A DNA stretch of 64,000 nucleotides. Origin: an uncultured SAR116 cluster alpha proteobacterium. GTDB taxonomy: Bacteria; Pseudomonadota; Alphaproteobacteria; Puniceispirillales; Marisalimonadaceae. The stretch covers positions 1 through 64,000 of the forward strand of contig CACNFD010000005.1 in the NCBI GenBank assembly GCA_902619615.1. Direction: 5' to 3'. The position numbers and the translations under genes were made by a program. The number at the start of each line of letters is the position of its first letter. Within the stretch, counting starts at the first letter, position 1. Below the pieces are notes generated by a model. That model did not search any database. It saw only the letters and a program-made list of their open reading frames with translations, and had not been told where the DNA came from. Below, one piece after another: positions 9,987 to 19,318 of the stretch.

Positions 9987-10645
9987 CAAATATAAATATA
10001 AATACAAATGATTTAATTAAGGGATGGGATAGAAATACAATTGCATCGAAAATAGCAAATGATTTGCCTCATTCCTCTTATGTAAATCTTGGCATTGGTA
10101 TGCCAGAATTAGTATCTCAATACATTAAAGAAGATAGAGAAATAATTTATCATTCAGAAAATGGTTTGTTAGGAATGGGACCATCACCAAATGAAAACGA
10201 AATTGATTTAGACCTTATAAATGCTGGTAAAAAACCAGTTACTATTCTTCCAGGAGGGAGTTTTTGTCATCATGCCGACAGCTTTTCCATGATAAGAGGA
10301 GGACATATTGATTACTGTGTACTTGGGGCAATGGAAATTTCTGTTAAAGGAGATCTTGCAAATTGGTCAACTGGAAAAGGGATACCTGCAGTAGGCGGGG
10401 CTATGGATTTAGTTGCAGGAGCTAAAAACGTGTTTGTAATGACACAGCATTTGACAAAAGAAGGAAGGCCTAAACTGGTTCAAAAGTGTACGTTACCACT
10501 TACAGGGGCAGCTGTTGTTTCTAGAATTTATTCAGATTATGCAGTACTAAATATAACAGATGACGGTTTTAAAGTAATTGAGTTAAACGAAAATATAACA
10601 ATTGAATATCTTCAAAGTGTTACGGACGGAAATATATATCAGTGA
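9983..10645 (+). CDS. 3-oxoacid CoA-transferase, subunit B (PcaJ/ScoB-like)
   Basis: This 220-aa beta subunit contains the active-site motif SENGLLGMGP, with Glu59 as the residue that forms the glutamyl-CoA thioester. VNLGIGMPELV near residue 34 and GGAMDLVAGAK near 130 are also standard. It starts inside the stop of subunit A (ATGA overlap), so the two are a heteromeric enzyme. The gene ends 1 base before the convergent RraA-like gene. With the acyl-CoA dehydrogenase pair on the other side of the divergent promoter, it fits activation of an acid or 3-oxo acid for CoA-dependent degradation. Confidence 0.93.
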   Translation: MTNININTNDLIKGWDRNTIASKIANDLPHSSYVNLGIGMPELVSQYIKEDREIIYHSENGLLGMGPSPNENEIDLDLINAGKKPVTILPGGSFCHHADSFSMIRGGHIDYCVLGAMEISVKGDLANWSTGKGIPAVGGAMDLVAGAKNVFVMTQHLTKEGRPKLVQKCTLPLTGAAVVSRIYSDYAVLNITDDGFKVIELNENITIEYLQSVTDGNIYQ

Positions 10646-10646
10646 T

Positions 10647-11351
10647 CTAATCCTCATATATAACCTGATCACTGTTAATGTAGTTAATAGCCTTTTGAGA
10701 AATTTTTAGCCCATTTTTTACCTTTTCATCCATGGCATTTTCTAATTCAATAATTCTTTTTAATTTTTCTATAACTTCGTCAATTTTGTTAAACGGAACT
10801 ACAGTAACTCCATCAGCATCAGCCACAATGATATCTCCTGAGTAGATGGTTTTGCCACCTATTTCTGTTGGATATCCAATTTTTGCTGGACCACTATTAT
10901 ATGGAGAATTTGGATTTAATCCTGTACAAAAGCAACTAAGGCCAGTTTCTATAATACCCTCTAAGTCTCTCATAGGACCATCGGTTACAAGACCTATGCC
11001 TCCATTATTTTTAATCATTCCTGCAATCCTGTCACCAACTGCTGCGGTGCCTTGAAAACCACTAACACCATTTACAACAATGTCTCCTGGTTGTATTTCA
11101 CTTAGCGCAATTGACATTCCAAGTACATCTGCTGCTCCAGAAAAAACCGTTAATGCAGGTCCAACAATATGTTCAACATTTTTACCTGGAACAAGAAGAG
11201 GTTTGATTTTTGTATCCAAAGCTGCATAACCGTTCAAAGCATCACATATAAAACCTGTTGGGATGTTCTTAAAATTTTCAAGCTGTTTTTTTGAAGGTCT
11301 ATTTCTACTAGATGATTTTTTTATTTGTATTAGGGGTGGATTTTCTATCAT
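10647..11351 (-). CDS. RraA-family aldolase/decarboxylase (HMG/CHA aldolase type)
   Basis: The 234-aa protein has the RraA fold. GFQGTAAVGDRIAGM near residue 95, VTDGPMRDLEGI near 122 (the Arg-Asp pair used for pyruvate and metal binding in 4-hydroxy-4-methyl-2-oxoglutarate aldolases) and VADADGVTVVP near 180 are all present. This branch usually cleaves a 4-hydroxy-2-oxo acid to pyruvate or decarboxylates oxaloacetate. The Arg-Asp pair favours an aldolase rather than the RNase E inhibitor RraA. It is a single minus-strand gene between the CoA transferase and the hydroxyacid oxidase. Confidence 0.87.
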   Translation of the reverse strand: MIENPPLIQIKKSSSRNRPSKKQLENFKNIPTGFICDALNGYAALDTKIKPLLVPGKNVEHIVGPALTVFSGAADVLGMSIALSEIQPGDIVVNGVSGFQGTAAVGDRIAGMIKNNGGIGLVTDGPMRDLEGIIETGLSCFCTGLNPNSPYNSGPAKIGYPTEIGGKTIYSGDIIVADADGVTVVPFNKIDEVIEKLKRIIELENAMDEKVKNGLKISQKAINYINSDQVIYED

Positions 11352-11425
11352 TTTTTTCTCAATAATCTATTTATTTAATTAATTATTTATTCATAACATG
11401 TTAAATTGAAAACACTAATAATTTT

Positions 11426-12628
11426 ATGGAGTACATTTTGTCTAGTTTGGTTGATAAATTCCCAAGAGTGTCCGATATGGTAAATTTAGCAAAAAGAAGA
11501 ATTCCTCATTTTGCCTCCGAATACCTATTTGCAGGAACAGGTTATGATGAAGCTCTTGAGAATAATAGAAAAGTATTTAATAAAATTTTTCTAATTCCTA
11601 AGTACTTAAAAGGAACAGTTGATCCCAATTTGAAAACAAAATTATTTGATTATGAATATGACGCACCGTTTGGCATGGCCCCTGTTGGAATGACAAGCCT
11701 TATGTGGCCTGGTGCAGAAGTATTACTAGCAAAAATGTCTGTTAAAAATAATATTCCCTTTTCATTGTCAACTGTTGCATGTGCATCTGTAGAAAAAGTT
11801 GGAAAATATTTAAATGGTACAGGTTGGTTTCAATTATATCCACCAGCAGATAAAGCTATTAGAAACGATTTATTAAAAAGAGCAAAAAATTCAGGATTTA
11901 AAACACTAATTATTACTGCAGATATCCCTGCTTCAAGTAGAAGAGAAAGACTTAGAATGGCAGGTGTTTCTGTCCCTCCCAAAACTAATCTAAGAACATT
12001 TTTCCAAGCTGCAATTTGTCCTTCATGGTCTATAAATACACTTATAAATGGAATTCCTAAATTTGGAACAATGGATCAGTATAGTGACGGCACTTGGCAT
12101 GGTAATGCTAAATCTAAAGCTGGTTTTGCTGGTAGTCAAATGCAACGATATTTAGACTGGGATTATCTTAAAGAAGTTCGTGATATTTGGAATGGTCCAA
12201 TAATTTTAAAAGGCTTAATGCATGTAGAGAATGCAATCAAAGCTTCAAAGATTGTAGATGCAATTTATTTATCTAATCATGGTGGTCGCCAAATTGATAT
12301 TGCCCCAAGTCCTCTTCAAATTTTGCCGGAAACTCGAAAAAAAATAGGACCAAAATTTCCTATTATAATTGATTCAGGTTTTTACTCAGGTCAAGATATT
12401 TGCAAGGGGTTAATGCTTGGAGCAGATTTTGTTATGACAGGTAGACCTTTTATCATTGGACTTGCCGCTTTGGGGGATAAAGGAGCAAATCACGTGCATG
12501 ATATTTTAAAAGATGAACTTGCAAATGTCATGGAACAAGTTTGCGCTAAAAATATCAAAGAATTGAAATCTGAAGATGTAGTTTTGGAAGATGATTTTAC
12601 CTTAAATAATTTTAAATTATCATCATAA
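11426..12628 (+). CDS. FMN-dependent 2-hydroxyacid oxidase/dehydrogenase (LldD/MdlB family)
   Basis: This 400-aa flavoenzyme oxidises an L-2-hydroxy acid such as lactate, glycolate or mandelate to the 2-oxo acid. Seen are KGLMHVENA near residue 261 (FMN-phosphate and C1 region Lys), SNHGGRQIDIAPSPL near 283 (catalytic His and substrate Arg) and DSGFYSGQDICKGLMLGA near 315. Residues 185-225 form the variable loop that decides membrane association or oxidase type. Its 3' end overlaps by 6 bases the end of a convergent TPP-enzyme gene, which would accept a 2-oxo acid, so the two could act in sequence. Confidence 0.9.
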   Translation: MEYILSSLVDKFPRVSDMVNLAKRRIPHFASEYLFAGTGYDEALENNRKVFNKIFLIPKYLKGTVDPNLKTKLFDYEYDAPFGMAPVGMTSLMWPGAEVLLAKMSVKNNIPFSLSTVACASVEKVGKYLNGTGWFQLYPPADKAIRNDLLKRAKNSGFKTLIITADIPASSRRERLRMAGVSVPPKTNLRTFFQAAICPSWSINTLINGIPKFGTMDQYSDGTWHGNAKSKAGFAGSQMQRYLDWDYLKEVRDIWNGPIILKGLMHVENAIKASKIVDAIYLSNHGGRQIDIAPSPLQILPETRKKIGPKFPIIIDSGFYSGQDICKGLMLGADFVMTGRPFIIGLAALGDKGANHVHDILKDELANVMEQVCAKNIKELKSEDVVLEDDFTLNNFKLSS

Positions 12629-14287
12629 TGAACTAAATCTTTTTCCGGGTAGAACCATTTCAGAACCAGTTTTAATATGCAATAACGAAGGTAAATTATG
12701 TTTATTTGTCCATTCTCTAGCTTCATCATAAATACTCATAAAATCTTCCGTTTTTTCAACAGTGTATCCTTGTCCTCCCATAGCAACGGCTAATTTATTA
12801 AAGTCTGGATTTATTAATCCTGTATGTTTATATTTTCCTTTATAATTTTTGTGTTGATGCATCCTAATAGTGCCATACATTTCATTGTCTACTACAAACA
12901 CAATTACTCCAGCGTTATATTGTACTGCTGTAGCAAATTCATTTTCAGTCATTTGAAAGCAACCATCGCCTGCAAGTGCTATTACAGTTTTATTTGGGTT
13001 TCTTAATTTTGCAGCTATTGCAGCTGGTAAACCATATCCCATTGAGCCGGAAATTGGTGCTAGTTGGGTTCCAAACTTTGTAAATCTAAATAATCTATGA
13101 CCCCAAACTGCGTAATTCCCTGCGCCATTGGTAATTATTGTGTTGGCATCTAAATTTTCTCTTAAATTTCTAAATGCGGTAGTAAGGTCAACTCCTGAAT
13201 TTGGTGCCTCAAGTGGCATGTTTCCCCACTCTAAATATTCCTCGTGGGCTTGATTTGCTAAAACTTGATTTTGAGATGATGGTTTTGTATTTAAGCCCTT
13301 CAATGCATTATTAAGCGCATTCACAAAAGATATGGGGCTACAAGCAATGCCCATATGTGGTTTATAAATTCTCCCTATTTCTTCAGGACCTGGATGAATA
13401 TGAACAAATTTTTTATCGTGTTCAGGTATGCCCAAAAGTGAAAAACCTTGAGATGGATTTTCACTTAATCTACCACCTAATAAAACTAAATAATCAGATT
13501 TGTTTATGCGTTCAATTAGCTTTGGGTTTACGCCAAGTCCTAGATCCCCTCCATAATTAAAATGAAGATTATTATAAAAACTTTGTCTTCTGTGAGAAGT
13601 TAAAATTGTTAATCCCAGCATTTCAGATATAGACTCTAAATCTTTGCCAGCCTTACTTGACCAAACTGATCCTCCTAAAATAAGAATTGGATTGTCAGCA
13701 GATTTTATATCTTCAATAAATTGAGCCAAGTCACTTGTTGATGGAGCAGATGATAAATTATTTATATAACCAACAGTTTTGTTTTTAGTTTTTTCTGTTA
13801 GCATATTTTCTGGTAATGCAATTATAACTGGCCCAGGCCTTCCTGAGATAGCTGTATGATATGCTCTTGAAACAATTTCTGGTAATCTGTCAGCTTGTTG
13901 TACTTCGACAACCAGCTTTGCCATACCACCGAAAAATTGTTGATAATCAACTTCCTGAAATGCGTCTCTTCCATACATTTCCTTACCAATCTGTCCAACA
14001 AAAAGTATCATTGGCGTACTATCTTGTTGAGCAATATGTATCCCAGAAGCAGCATTAGTGGCTCCTGGACCTCTTGTAACAAAGGCAATTCCAGGTCGTC
14101 CAGTCAATTTTCCATCTGCCTCAGCCATTATTGAGGCTGCGCCTTCATGTTTGCAAAGTACAGTTTCTATTGAGGTTTCTTGAAGGCCATTCATAACTGA
14201 GAGATAACTTTCTCCTGGGACACAAAAAACTCTATCAACTTTTTGATTTTCAAGTATTTCTACTAGCAGTGATCCAGCTTCTTTCAT
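12623..14287 (-). CDS. Thiamine-pyrophosphate-dependent enzyme, acetolactate synthase-like
   Basis: The 554-aa protein has the three domains of IlvB/benzoylformate decarboxylase-type enzymes. Glu48 in CKHEGAA activates the TPP ring, and the cofactor motif AGDGCFQMTENEF lies near residue 440. The middle domain has GGSVWSSKAGKD and GGRLSENPSQ. No regulatory small subunit is nearby and it is transcribed after AtuA-like genes, so classical valine/isoleucine synthesis is unlikely. A 2-oxo acid decarboxylase or carboligase for catabolism is inferred. It starts 4 bases after the stop of the small AtuA-related gene, with AAGGAT overlapping that stop. Confidence 0.86.
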   Translation of the reverse strand: MKEAGSLLVEILENQKVDRVFCVPGESYLSVMNGLQETSIETVLCKHEGAASIMAEADGKLTGRPGIAFVTRGPGATNAASGIHIAQQDSTPMILFVGQIGKEMYGRDAFQEVDYQQFFGGMAKLVVEVQQADRLPEIVSRAYHTAISGRPGPVIIALPENMLTEKTKNKTVGYINNLSSAPSTSDLAQFIEDIKSADNPILILGGSVWSSKAGKDLESISEMLGLTILTSHRRQSFYNNLHFNYGGDLGLGVNPKLIERINKSDYLVLLGGRLSENPSQGFSLLGIPEHDKKFVHIHPGPEEIGRIYKPHMGIACSPISFVNALNNALKGLNTKPSSQNQVLANQAHEEYLEWGNMPLEAPNSGVDLTTAFRNLRENLDANTIITNGAGNYAVWGHRLFRFTKFGTQLAPISGSMGYGLPAAIAAKLRNPNKTVIALAGDGCFQMTENEFATAVQYNAGVIVFVVDNEMYGTIRMHQHKNYKGKYKHTGLINPDFNKLAVAMGGQGYTVEKTEDFMSIYDEAREWTNKHNLPSLLHIKTGSEMVLPGKRFSSL

Positions 14288-14291
14288 GATT

Positions 14292-14666
14292 TTAATCCTT
14301 AAATTTATTAAGATATGGTGACTTTAATGGCAATAAATCTTCTGTAACTGGTATAATTAACTCATGGAGTAGGTATGAAGACAAGGTTTTACCATGTCTA
14401 TCAAGCCTTAATGAACTATTAACACCTCCACCAAGTGCACTATGAATAACAAAATTTAGTGCTTTTAAATTTGGTAGTTTGTATCTGTCTACTTTTGTTG
14501 CACCCATATGTTTAAAAATCTCAAGAACTTTTTCTTCAGTGGCCAATTTTTCAATAACTGGCCAACCACTTTCTAAATAAGCTATTAGAGAGATATTTGA
14601 CACATCTCCTTTATCTCCTGCTCTGGCATGTGCTATAGAATGTACTGGCAAATTTAACTTGATCAT
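14292..14666 (-). CDS. AtuA-related small protein (AtuA C-terminal-like domain)
   Basis: This 124-aa protein contains AHARAGDKGDVSNIS near residue 12 and ALGGGVNSSLRLDRHGK near 93, both characteristic of the ferredoxin-like domain that follows the main domain in many AtuA (DUF1446) proteins. Here it is a separate gene 19 bases after the AtuA-like gene, so the two products probably work as one complex. AtuA is needed for growth on acyclic terpenes such as citronellol and geraniol in pseudomonads, but its reaction is not established. Other terpene genes (atuCF, liu) are not visible here. Confidence 0.85.
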   Translation of the reverse strand: MIKLNLPVHSIAHARAGDKGDVSNISLIAYLESGWPVIEKLATEEKVLEIFKHMGATKVDRYKLPNLKALNFVIHSALGGGVNSSLRLDRHGKTLSSYLLHELIIPVTEDLLPLKSPYLNKFKD

Positions 14667-14685
14667 AAATACTTCAGTTTAATTA

Positions 14686-16047
14686 TCATAAAATTTTGAC
14701 TTGAACATTAGGACTAACAATTTCTCTATTAACCAGTATTGATGCTGTTGATGACTGAGGTGTTACATATCCACGACCACCTCCACCAGCAGCCGGACCA
14801 CAACAGTATAGAGACATTACTTCATCAACCATTTGTTGTGCTTGATATCTTTTAGGGTAAATTGCTGATGTTCTAACTCTATAATCACCATCGTTCGGTA
14901 ACTCATAAGATGATGCTTCATCCATGGAAAAATGAACAGAACCAGCACCAATGATTTCAACTCTTAGTTGCCCTTGAAGCCCAAGAATTTGAATTCTTTC
15001 ACTTATAACTTCACCAGCGAGTTTTGCTCTTGCTAATGCATTTGGTCCAGCATAACTAATTTCTGCCTCACCCATAAAACCATTATCACAACATATAGTT
15101 GCTTTTAATTTTTGCGGTGCTTTTTTACCTTTTCCACCTTTTACAATAATTCTATTTTCACCATCATCTTCTAGCTTAAGCCCTGACATATCAGCTGTTA
15201 CATCAGGGACAAGATAATTCGAAGGATCATGTGTCTCATACAATAATTGTTCCGTTATTGTTGCTTTACTTACTAACCCTCCAGTATCTTTTGGTTTAGT
15301 AATTACAAAAGATCCATCTTGGTAAAACTCTGCAATTGGAAAGCCTACTTTAGCTAAATTTGGAACGTCTTTAAAACCAGGATCTGCAAAGTAAGCTCCT
15401 GTTACTTGAGCTCCACATTCTAAAAGATGTCCACAAATAGTACCAGAGCCTAACAAGTCTAATTCTTCATTTTTCCAGTTATATTCATAAATAAGTGGGC
15501 CAAGTGCTAAAGCACTATCAACTGTCCTTCCAACAATTACTATGTCAGCGCCTTTGGAGAGAGCTTCAGCTATTGGCTTTGCGCCTAAATATACATTTGC
15601 AGCTGTAATTTGGTTATTCGAAAAATCCAACCCTTCCATAGTTGGGCTTTCTAAAATTTCCTTATTCGACATATATTCTAAAAGGTCGTCACCAACTACA
15701 ACTCCTATCTTAGGCTTTTTTGTCTTTTGTTCTTTTGCAATTTGAAGAATTCTTTTTGCTGCCCCAAGTGGATTAGCTGCACCAATATTTGAGATTATTT
15801 TAATATTATTTTGTAGGCAATCATCAATTATGGGAGTTATATATGAATCTAAAAAAGGGGAGTATCCTTCTTCTGGATTTTTAATTCTATATTGTTGAGC
15901 AATAGCTAGAGTTCTTTCCGCCAAAACTTCAAACATCAAATATTTTGGTTCATTTATTTGTTTAAATTCTTTTACAATCGGTATTGAAGCATCAAATCGG
16001 TCACCAGAAAAACCTGCTCCACAACCTATAAATACTTTTTTTTGCAT
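14686..16047 (-). CDS. AtuA-family protein (DUF1446, acyclic terpene utilisation-like)
   Basis: The 453-aa protein is the main AtuA/DUF1446 domain. GCGAGFSGDRFDAS near residue 8, AANPLGAAKRI near 110, GADIVIVGRTVDSAL near 165 and GAQVTGAYFADPGFKD near 212 are family motifs, and the C-terminus is glycine-rich (GPAAGGGGRGY). It is the first gene of the operon AtuA, AtuA-C-like, TPP enzyme. Family members are found beside acyl-CoA metabolism genes, and a hydratase/lyase role on CoA or hydroxy acids has been proposed but not proven. No signal peptide: cytoplasmic. Confidence 0.88.
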   Translation of the reverse strand: MQKKVFIGCGAGFSGDRFDASIPIVKEFKQINEPKYLMFEVLAERTLAIAQQYRIKNPEEGYSPFLDSYITPIIDDCLQNNIKIISNIGAANPLGAAKRILQIAKEQKTKKPKIGVVVGDDLLEYMSNKEILESPTMEGLDFSNNQITAANVYLGAKPIAEALSKGADIVIVGRTVDSALALGPLIYEYNWKNEELDLLGSGTICGHLLECGAQVTGAYFADPGFKDVPNLAKVGFPIAEFYQDGSFVITKPKDTGGLVSKATITEQLLYETHDPSNYLVPDVTADMSGLKLEDDGENRIIVKGGKGKKAPQKLKATICCDNGFMGEAEISYAGPNALARAKLAGEVISERIQILGLQGQLRVEIIGAGSVHFSMDEASSYELPNDGDYRVRTSAIYPKRYQAQQMVDEVMSLYCCGPAAGGGGRGYVTPQSSTASILVNREIVSPNVQVKIL

Positions 16048-16155
16048 AGTTATATTATAACTTTTTTGTTAATCTATTAATAATTGGTTTAATCCTATAA
16101 CATAAGTATTAAATTATGTAGTTAAAATTTTTATTAAATAAAACAAGGTGAAACA

Positions 16156-16896
16156 ATGTCAAAAATAGCAATGGTTACTGGTGCTGGAACTGGTGTAGGT
16201 AGAAGAGTTTCAGAGGTTTTATCAAAAGATGGTATAGTTGTATATCTTATAGGAAGAAGAAAAGATAAGCTATTAGAAACTCAAAAATTGTGCTCCGGTC
16301 CAACTGAAGTTTTACAATGTGATGTTAGTGATCCATTTGCAGTTAAAAATGCGTTTGAAATTTTGGAAGAAAAGCATAATAGAATAGATATTCTATTTAA
16401 TAATGCTGGGATTGGTGTGCCTGCACAATCCATAGATGAAATGCCATTTGAAAATTGGAAGAGTGTTGTGGATATCAATTTGAATGGGATGTTTCTCTGT
16501 GCAAAATATGCATTTACTCTAATGAGAAAACAAAATCCAAAAGGTGGAAGAATTATTAATAATGGAAGTGTTTCATCTGTCACACCTCGACCTGGATCTA
16601 TACCTTACACAGCTACAAAACATGCAGTAACTGGGATAACTAAGACTATTTCTTTAGATGGAAGAAAATATGACATTGCTTGTAGTCAAATTGATATTGG
16701 CAATGCAGAAACACCCATGACCGAAAGAATGAAGGAAGGTGTACCTCAAGCTACAGGTAAAACAGAAGTTGAGCCAGTTATTGACTCAATTCATATCGCA
16801 AATGCGGTTTTATACATGGCAAATTTACCTGTTACTGTTAATGTTTTGAATATGACTGTCATGGCAAATAAAATGCCTTTTGTTGGAAGAGGATAA
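16156..16896 (+). CDS. SDR-family oxidoreductase
   Basis: A 246-aa short-chain dehydrogenase with TGAGTGVGRRV at residues 9-19, NNAGIG near 87, a catalytic Ser in INNGSVSS near 138 and Y-T-A-T-K near 153. The C-terminus (MTVMANKMPFVGRG) differs from the usual TGxxxxVDGG ending and resembles SDRs whose last residues cover the active site. AAGGTGAAAC precedes the ATG. It is divergent from the AtuA operon across 108 bases and converges on the hydroxyisobutyrate dehydrogenase-like gene with 1 base between them. Substrate unknown. Confidence 0.9.
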   Translation: MSKIAMVTGAGTGVGRRVSEVLSKDGIVVYLIGRRKDKLLETQKLCSGPTEVLQCDVSDPFAVKNAFEILEEKHNRIDILFNNAGIGVPAQSIDEMPFENWKSVVDINLNGMFLCAKYAFTLMRKQNPKGGRIINNGSVSSVTPRPGSIPYTATKHAVTGITKTISLDGRKYDIACSQIDIGNAETPMTERMKEGVPQATGKTEVEPVIDSIHIANAVLYMANLPVTVNVLNMTVMANKMPFVGRG

Positions 16897-16897
16897 A

Positions 16898-17797
16898 TTA
16901 ACTGAAGTGTTTTTTTAACACAGGAAAATATGAGTCTTTGTCTCCATTTTGAATAGTCCTTTCAAGAAGTTTTTTTACTGAATAAGCACCTGGTAGATTT
17001 ATATTATGTGTTTTACCTAAATTTATTGCATAAGAAAGATCTTTAAGAGCATATTCGGAGGAAAAAGCTGGATTAGGATAATAATCTTCTGCGATACTCT
17101 TAAGCCCGTGATTTCTTAGTGCAAAGCTATCACCAGAACATTTTGAGATGTTTTCAAATAAATGTTTAACATTCATATCATATTTTTCAGCTATGTTTGC
17201 AGCTTCTGAGAGAGCGACAACCGTTTCAAATAAAATCATATTATTTAAAATTTTTGTCATTTGACCAGTTCCTACATCACCACAATATATGATGTCCTTT
17301 CCCATGTATTCGAGAACTGGAAGTATCTTTTTATAAATGTCCTTATCTGATCCTACCATTATTGCAAGTGTACCATCTTTAGCTGCTTGTCTAGTCCGAG
17401 CAATTGGAGCATCTGCAAAGAATGATCCTTTTGTTTTTATTTGGTTTTTAAGTTCAATCATTAAGTCTGGTTGGGATGTAGACATATCTACGATTAACTT
17501 GTTTGACTTTAATTTAGAAATAATTTGTTGTTCACCAAAGTAAATATCCTTTACAAAATCTCCTCCAGGTAAACAAGTTATGATCATGTCTGCAATTTCA
17601 TATAACTCATTTACGTTTTTAGCAATTAATGCCCCATTATTTTCCAAATCTTTTTCTTTAAGTTTATTCAAATCCTTTACAAAGATGTTCCAGTGTGTGT
17701 TCTTAAGTAAATTTTTGCACATGGGATTTCCCATCACTCCTAAACCAATAAAACCAATATTCTTAATTTCACCTAAATTCATAATTTGACACTTCAT
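16898..17797 (-). CDS. 3-hydroxyisobutyrate dehydrogenase-family oxidoreductase
   Basis: This 299-aa beta-hydroxyacid dehydrogenase has GFIGLGVMGNPM at residues 15-26 (NAD(P) site), DAPIARTRQAAKDGT near 129 (substrate loop) and GTGQMTKILNNM with catalytic Lys182. It should oxidise 3-hydroxyisobutyrate, tartronate semialdehyde-type or related acids. ATG at 17782 gives a slightly shorter protein and has AAGTG before it; the ATG at 17797 has no clear ribosome site, so the start is open. It is a single gene, convergent with the SDR and divergent from the flavin reductase. Confidence 0.88.
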   Translation of the reverse strand: MKCQIMNLGEIKNIGFIGLGVMGNPMCKNLLKNTHWNIFVKDLNKLKEKDLENNGALIAKNVNELYEIADMIITCLPGGDFVKDIYFGEQQIISKLKSNKLIVDMSTSQPDLMIELKNQIKTKGSFFADAPIARTRQAAKDGTLAIMVGSDKDIYKKILPVLEYMGKDIIYCGDVGTGQMTKILNNMILFETVVALSEAANIAEKYDMNVKHLFENISKCSGDSFALRNHGLKSIAEDYYPNPAFSSEYALKDLSYAINLGKTHNINLPGAYSVKKLLERTIQNGDKDSYFPVLKKHFS

Positions 17798-17877
17798 TTG
17801 TTGTAAAAATTTATTCTATACTTTTAATCTATATTGTTTATTTTGTTTGTAACCATTTAATTTTAAGAGAAATACCA

Positions 17878-18540
17878 ATGCACTACGATACTATTAAAAA
17901 TGAACATAATCTTCCTCATGATCCCTTCAAAGCAATAGTAGCTCCAAGACCTATTGGTTGGATTGGAAGTCGTTCAAAAACTGGTATTTATAATTTAGCA
18001 CCATACAGTTATTTTAATGCAATAGCAGATAAACCACATTTTGTTATGTTTTCTTCAGTTGACATAAAAGACTCAGTTAAAAATATCGAAGAAACTGGGG
18101 ATTTTACTGTTTCATTAGCAACAGAAGATTTATTTGATCATATGAATGGTAGTTCTGTTCCTGCAGGATCAGAAATTGATGAATTTGAATTAGCTGGACT
18201 TAAACCACAAATTGGTAAATTTGTTTCTGCTCCATTTGTGTCTGAAGCGGCTGCTGCTCTTGAGTGCAAGTATTGGAAGACAATAGATTTACCCAATGTT
18301 GATAGGGAAACAGGTAAAGGCAATTATGTTATTTTTGGACAAGTTGTTGGTATTTACATAAATGATAAATTTATTAAAGATGGACTATTTAATGCATCTG
18401 CAGCAAGACCCTTGGTAAGACTAGGGTATATGGACTATGGAGTAGTTGGATCAGAAAACACTTTTACAAAAAATAGACCAAAATTAGGTAAGGATGGAAA
18501 ATTAGAAGCTGTAAAGGAATGGGATGGAATTTATAGATAA
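17878..18540 (+). CDS. Flavin reductase-like FMN-binding protein
   Basis: This 220-aa protein belongs to the flavin-reductase split-barrel family. APRPIGWIGSRSK near residue 24, NLAPYSYFNAIAD near 40 and FVMFSS near 56 form the FMN site. It may supply reduced flavin to an oxygenase or bind FMN itself. The gene overlaps the next one, a PhyH-type oxygenase, by 17 bases, so they are translated together. PhyH enzymes use Fe(II) and 2-oxoglutarate rather than reduced flavin, so a direct electron-donor role is not obvious; a shared pathway is more likely. AGAGAAATACC precedes the ATG. Confidence 0.87.
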   Translation: MHYDTIKNEHNLPHDPFKAIVAPRPIGWIGSRSKTGIYNLAPYSYFNAIADKPHFVMFSSVDIKDSVKNIEETGDFTVSLATEDLFDHMNGSSVPAGSEIDEFELAGLKPQIGKFVSAPFVSEAAAALECKYWKTIDLPNVDRETGKGNYVIFGQVVGIYINDKFIKDGLFNASAARPLVRLGYMDYGVVGSENTFTKNRPKLGKDGKLEAVKEWDGIYR

Positions 18541-19318
18541 TGATGATATTGAGAATTTCAGTAGAGATGGAGCAATATTATGCAAAGGTATTTTTTCTGA
18601 TTGGATTGAAAGTTTAAGAATAGGTGTGGACAAATTAATTGCAAACCCAAGTATCAGAGAACGGTCATATATTCCAGAAGATGGAACGCCTCCTTTTTTT
18701 CAAGATTTAGTAAATTGGAACAGAATTTCTGAATTTAATGATTTTATTTTTAATTCAAAGATCGGTTATTACGCATCCAAATTAATGAAGTCTAATATTT
18801 CAAGGTTTTTCCACGACCATGTTTTAGTTAAAGAACCTGGTTCATCTATAAAAACGCCATGGCATCAAGATAAACCATATTATTGTGTAGATGGAGAACA
18901 ATCAGTAAGTTTTTGGATAGCACTAGACGATATTTCAAAAGAAGGATGTTTAGAATGTATTGCAGGATCACATTTATCGAATGTTATTCATAAACCCAAA
19001 AGATTCAATGGAAATGATTTATATGAAAATGATAATTCAACTGAAGTTCCAGATATTAATTCGAATAGAGATGATTATAAAATCTTAAGCTGGGAAATAA
19101 AAGCTGGTGATGCAATTGCATTTGATTTTAGAACACTTCACGGGGCATCTGAAAATGTAAATAAACTAAGCAGAAGAAGAATTTTTTCTGCTAGAATTGT
19201 AGGAGATGATGCATTTTTTGTAGATAAAGGTGGCAAAGGGTCGCCACCTTTTGAAAATATCAAACTAAAAACTGGTGATAAACTCGTAGGTGAAGAGTTT
19301 CCAATAATTTATCAATAA
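18524..19318 (+). CDS. Phytanoyl-CoA dioxygenase (PhyH) family oxygenase
   Basis: The 264-aa protein has the iron ligands of PhyH: TPWHQDKPYY near residue 112 (His and Asp) and RTLHGASENVN near 202 (distal His), followed by RRRIFSARIVGDDA with an Arg for 2-oxoglutarate. Length is typical. Family members hydroxylate branched acyl-CoAs, quaternary amines, phosphonates or natural products. The start lies inside the flavin-reductase gene, with AAAGGA 6 bases upstream, which supports ATG 18524. It overlaps the convergent BtuF-like gene by 7 bases. Confidence 0.9.
   Translation: MEFIDNDDIENFSRDGAILCKGIFSDWIESLRIGVDKLIANPSIRERSYIPEDGTPPFFQDLVNWNRISEFNDFIFNSKIGYYASKLMKSNISRFFHDHVLVKEPGSSIKTPWHQDKPYYCVDGEQSVSFWIALDDISKEGCLECIAGSHLSNVIHKPKRFNGNDLYENDNSTEVPDINSNRDDYKILSWEIKAGDAIAFDFRTLHGASENVNKLSRRRIFSARIVGDDAFFVDKGGKGSPPFENIKLKTGDKLVGEEFPIIYQ

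Noticed and set aside
12623..14287. ilvB, acetolactate synthase for valine/isoleucine synthesis
   Set aside because: No ilvN/ilvC or leader nearby and co-transcription with AtuA-like genes; the motifs are shared by many TPP enzymes.
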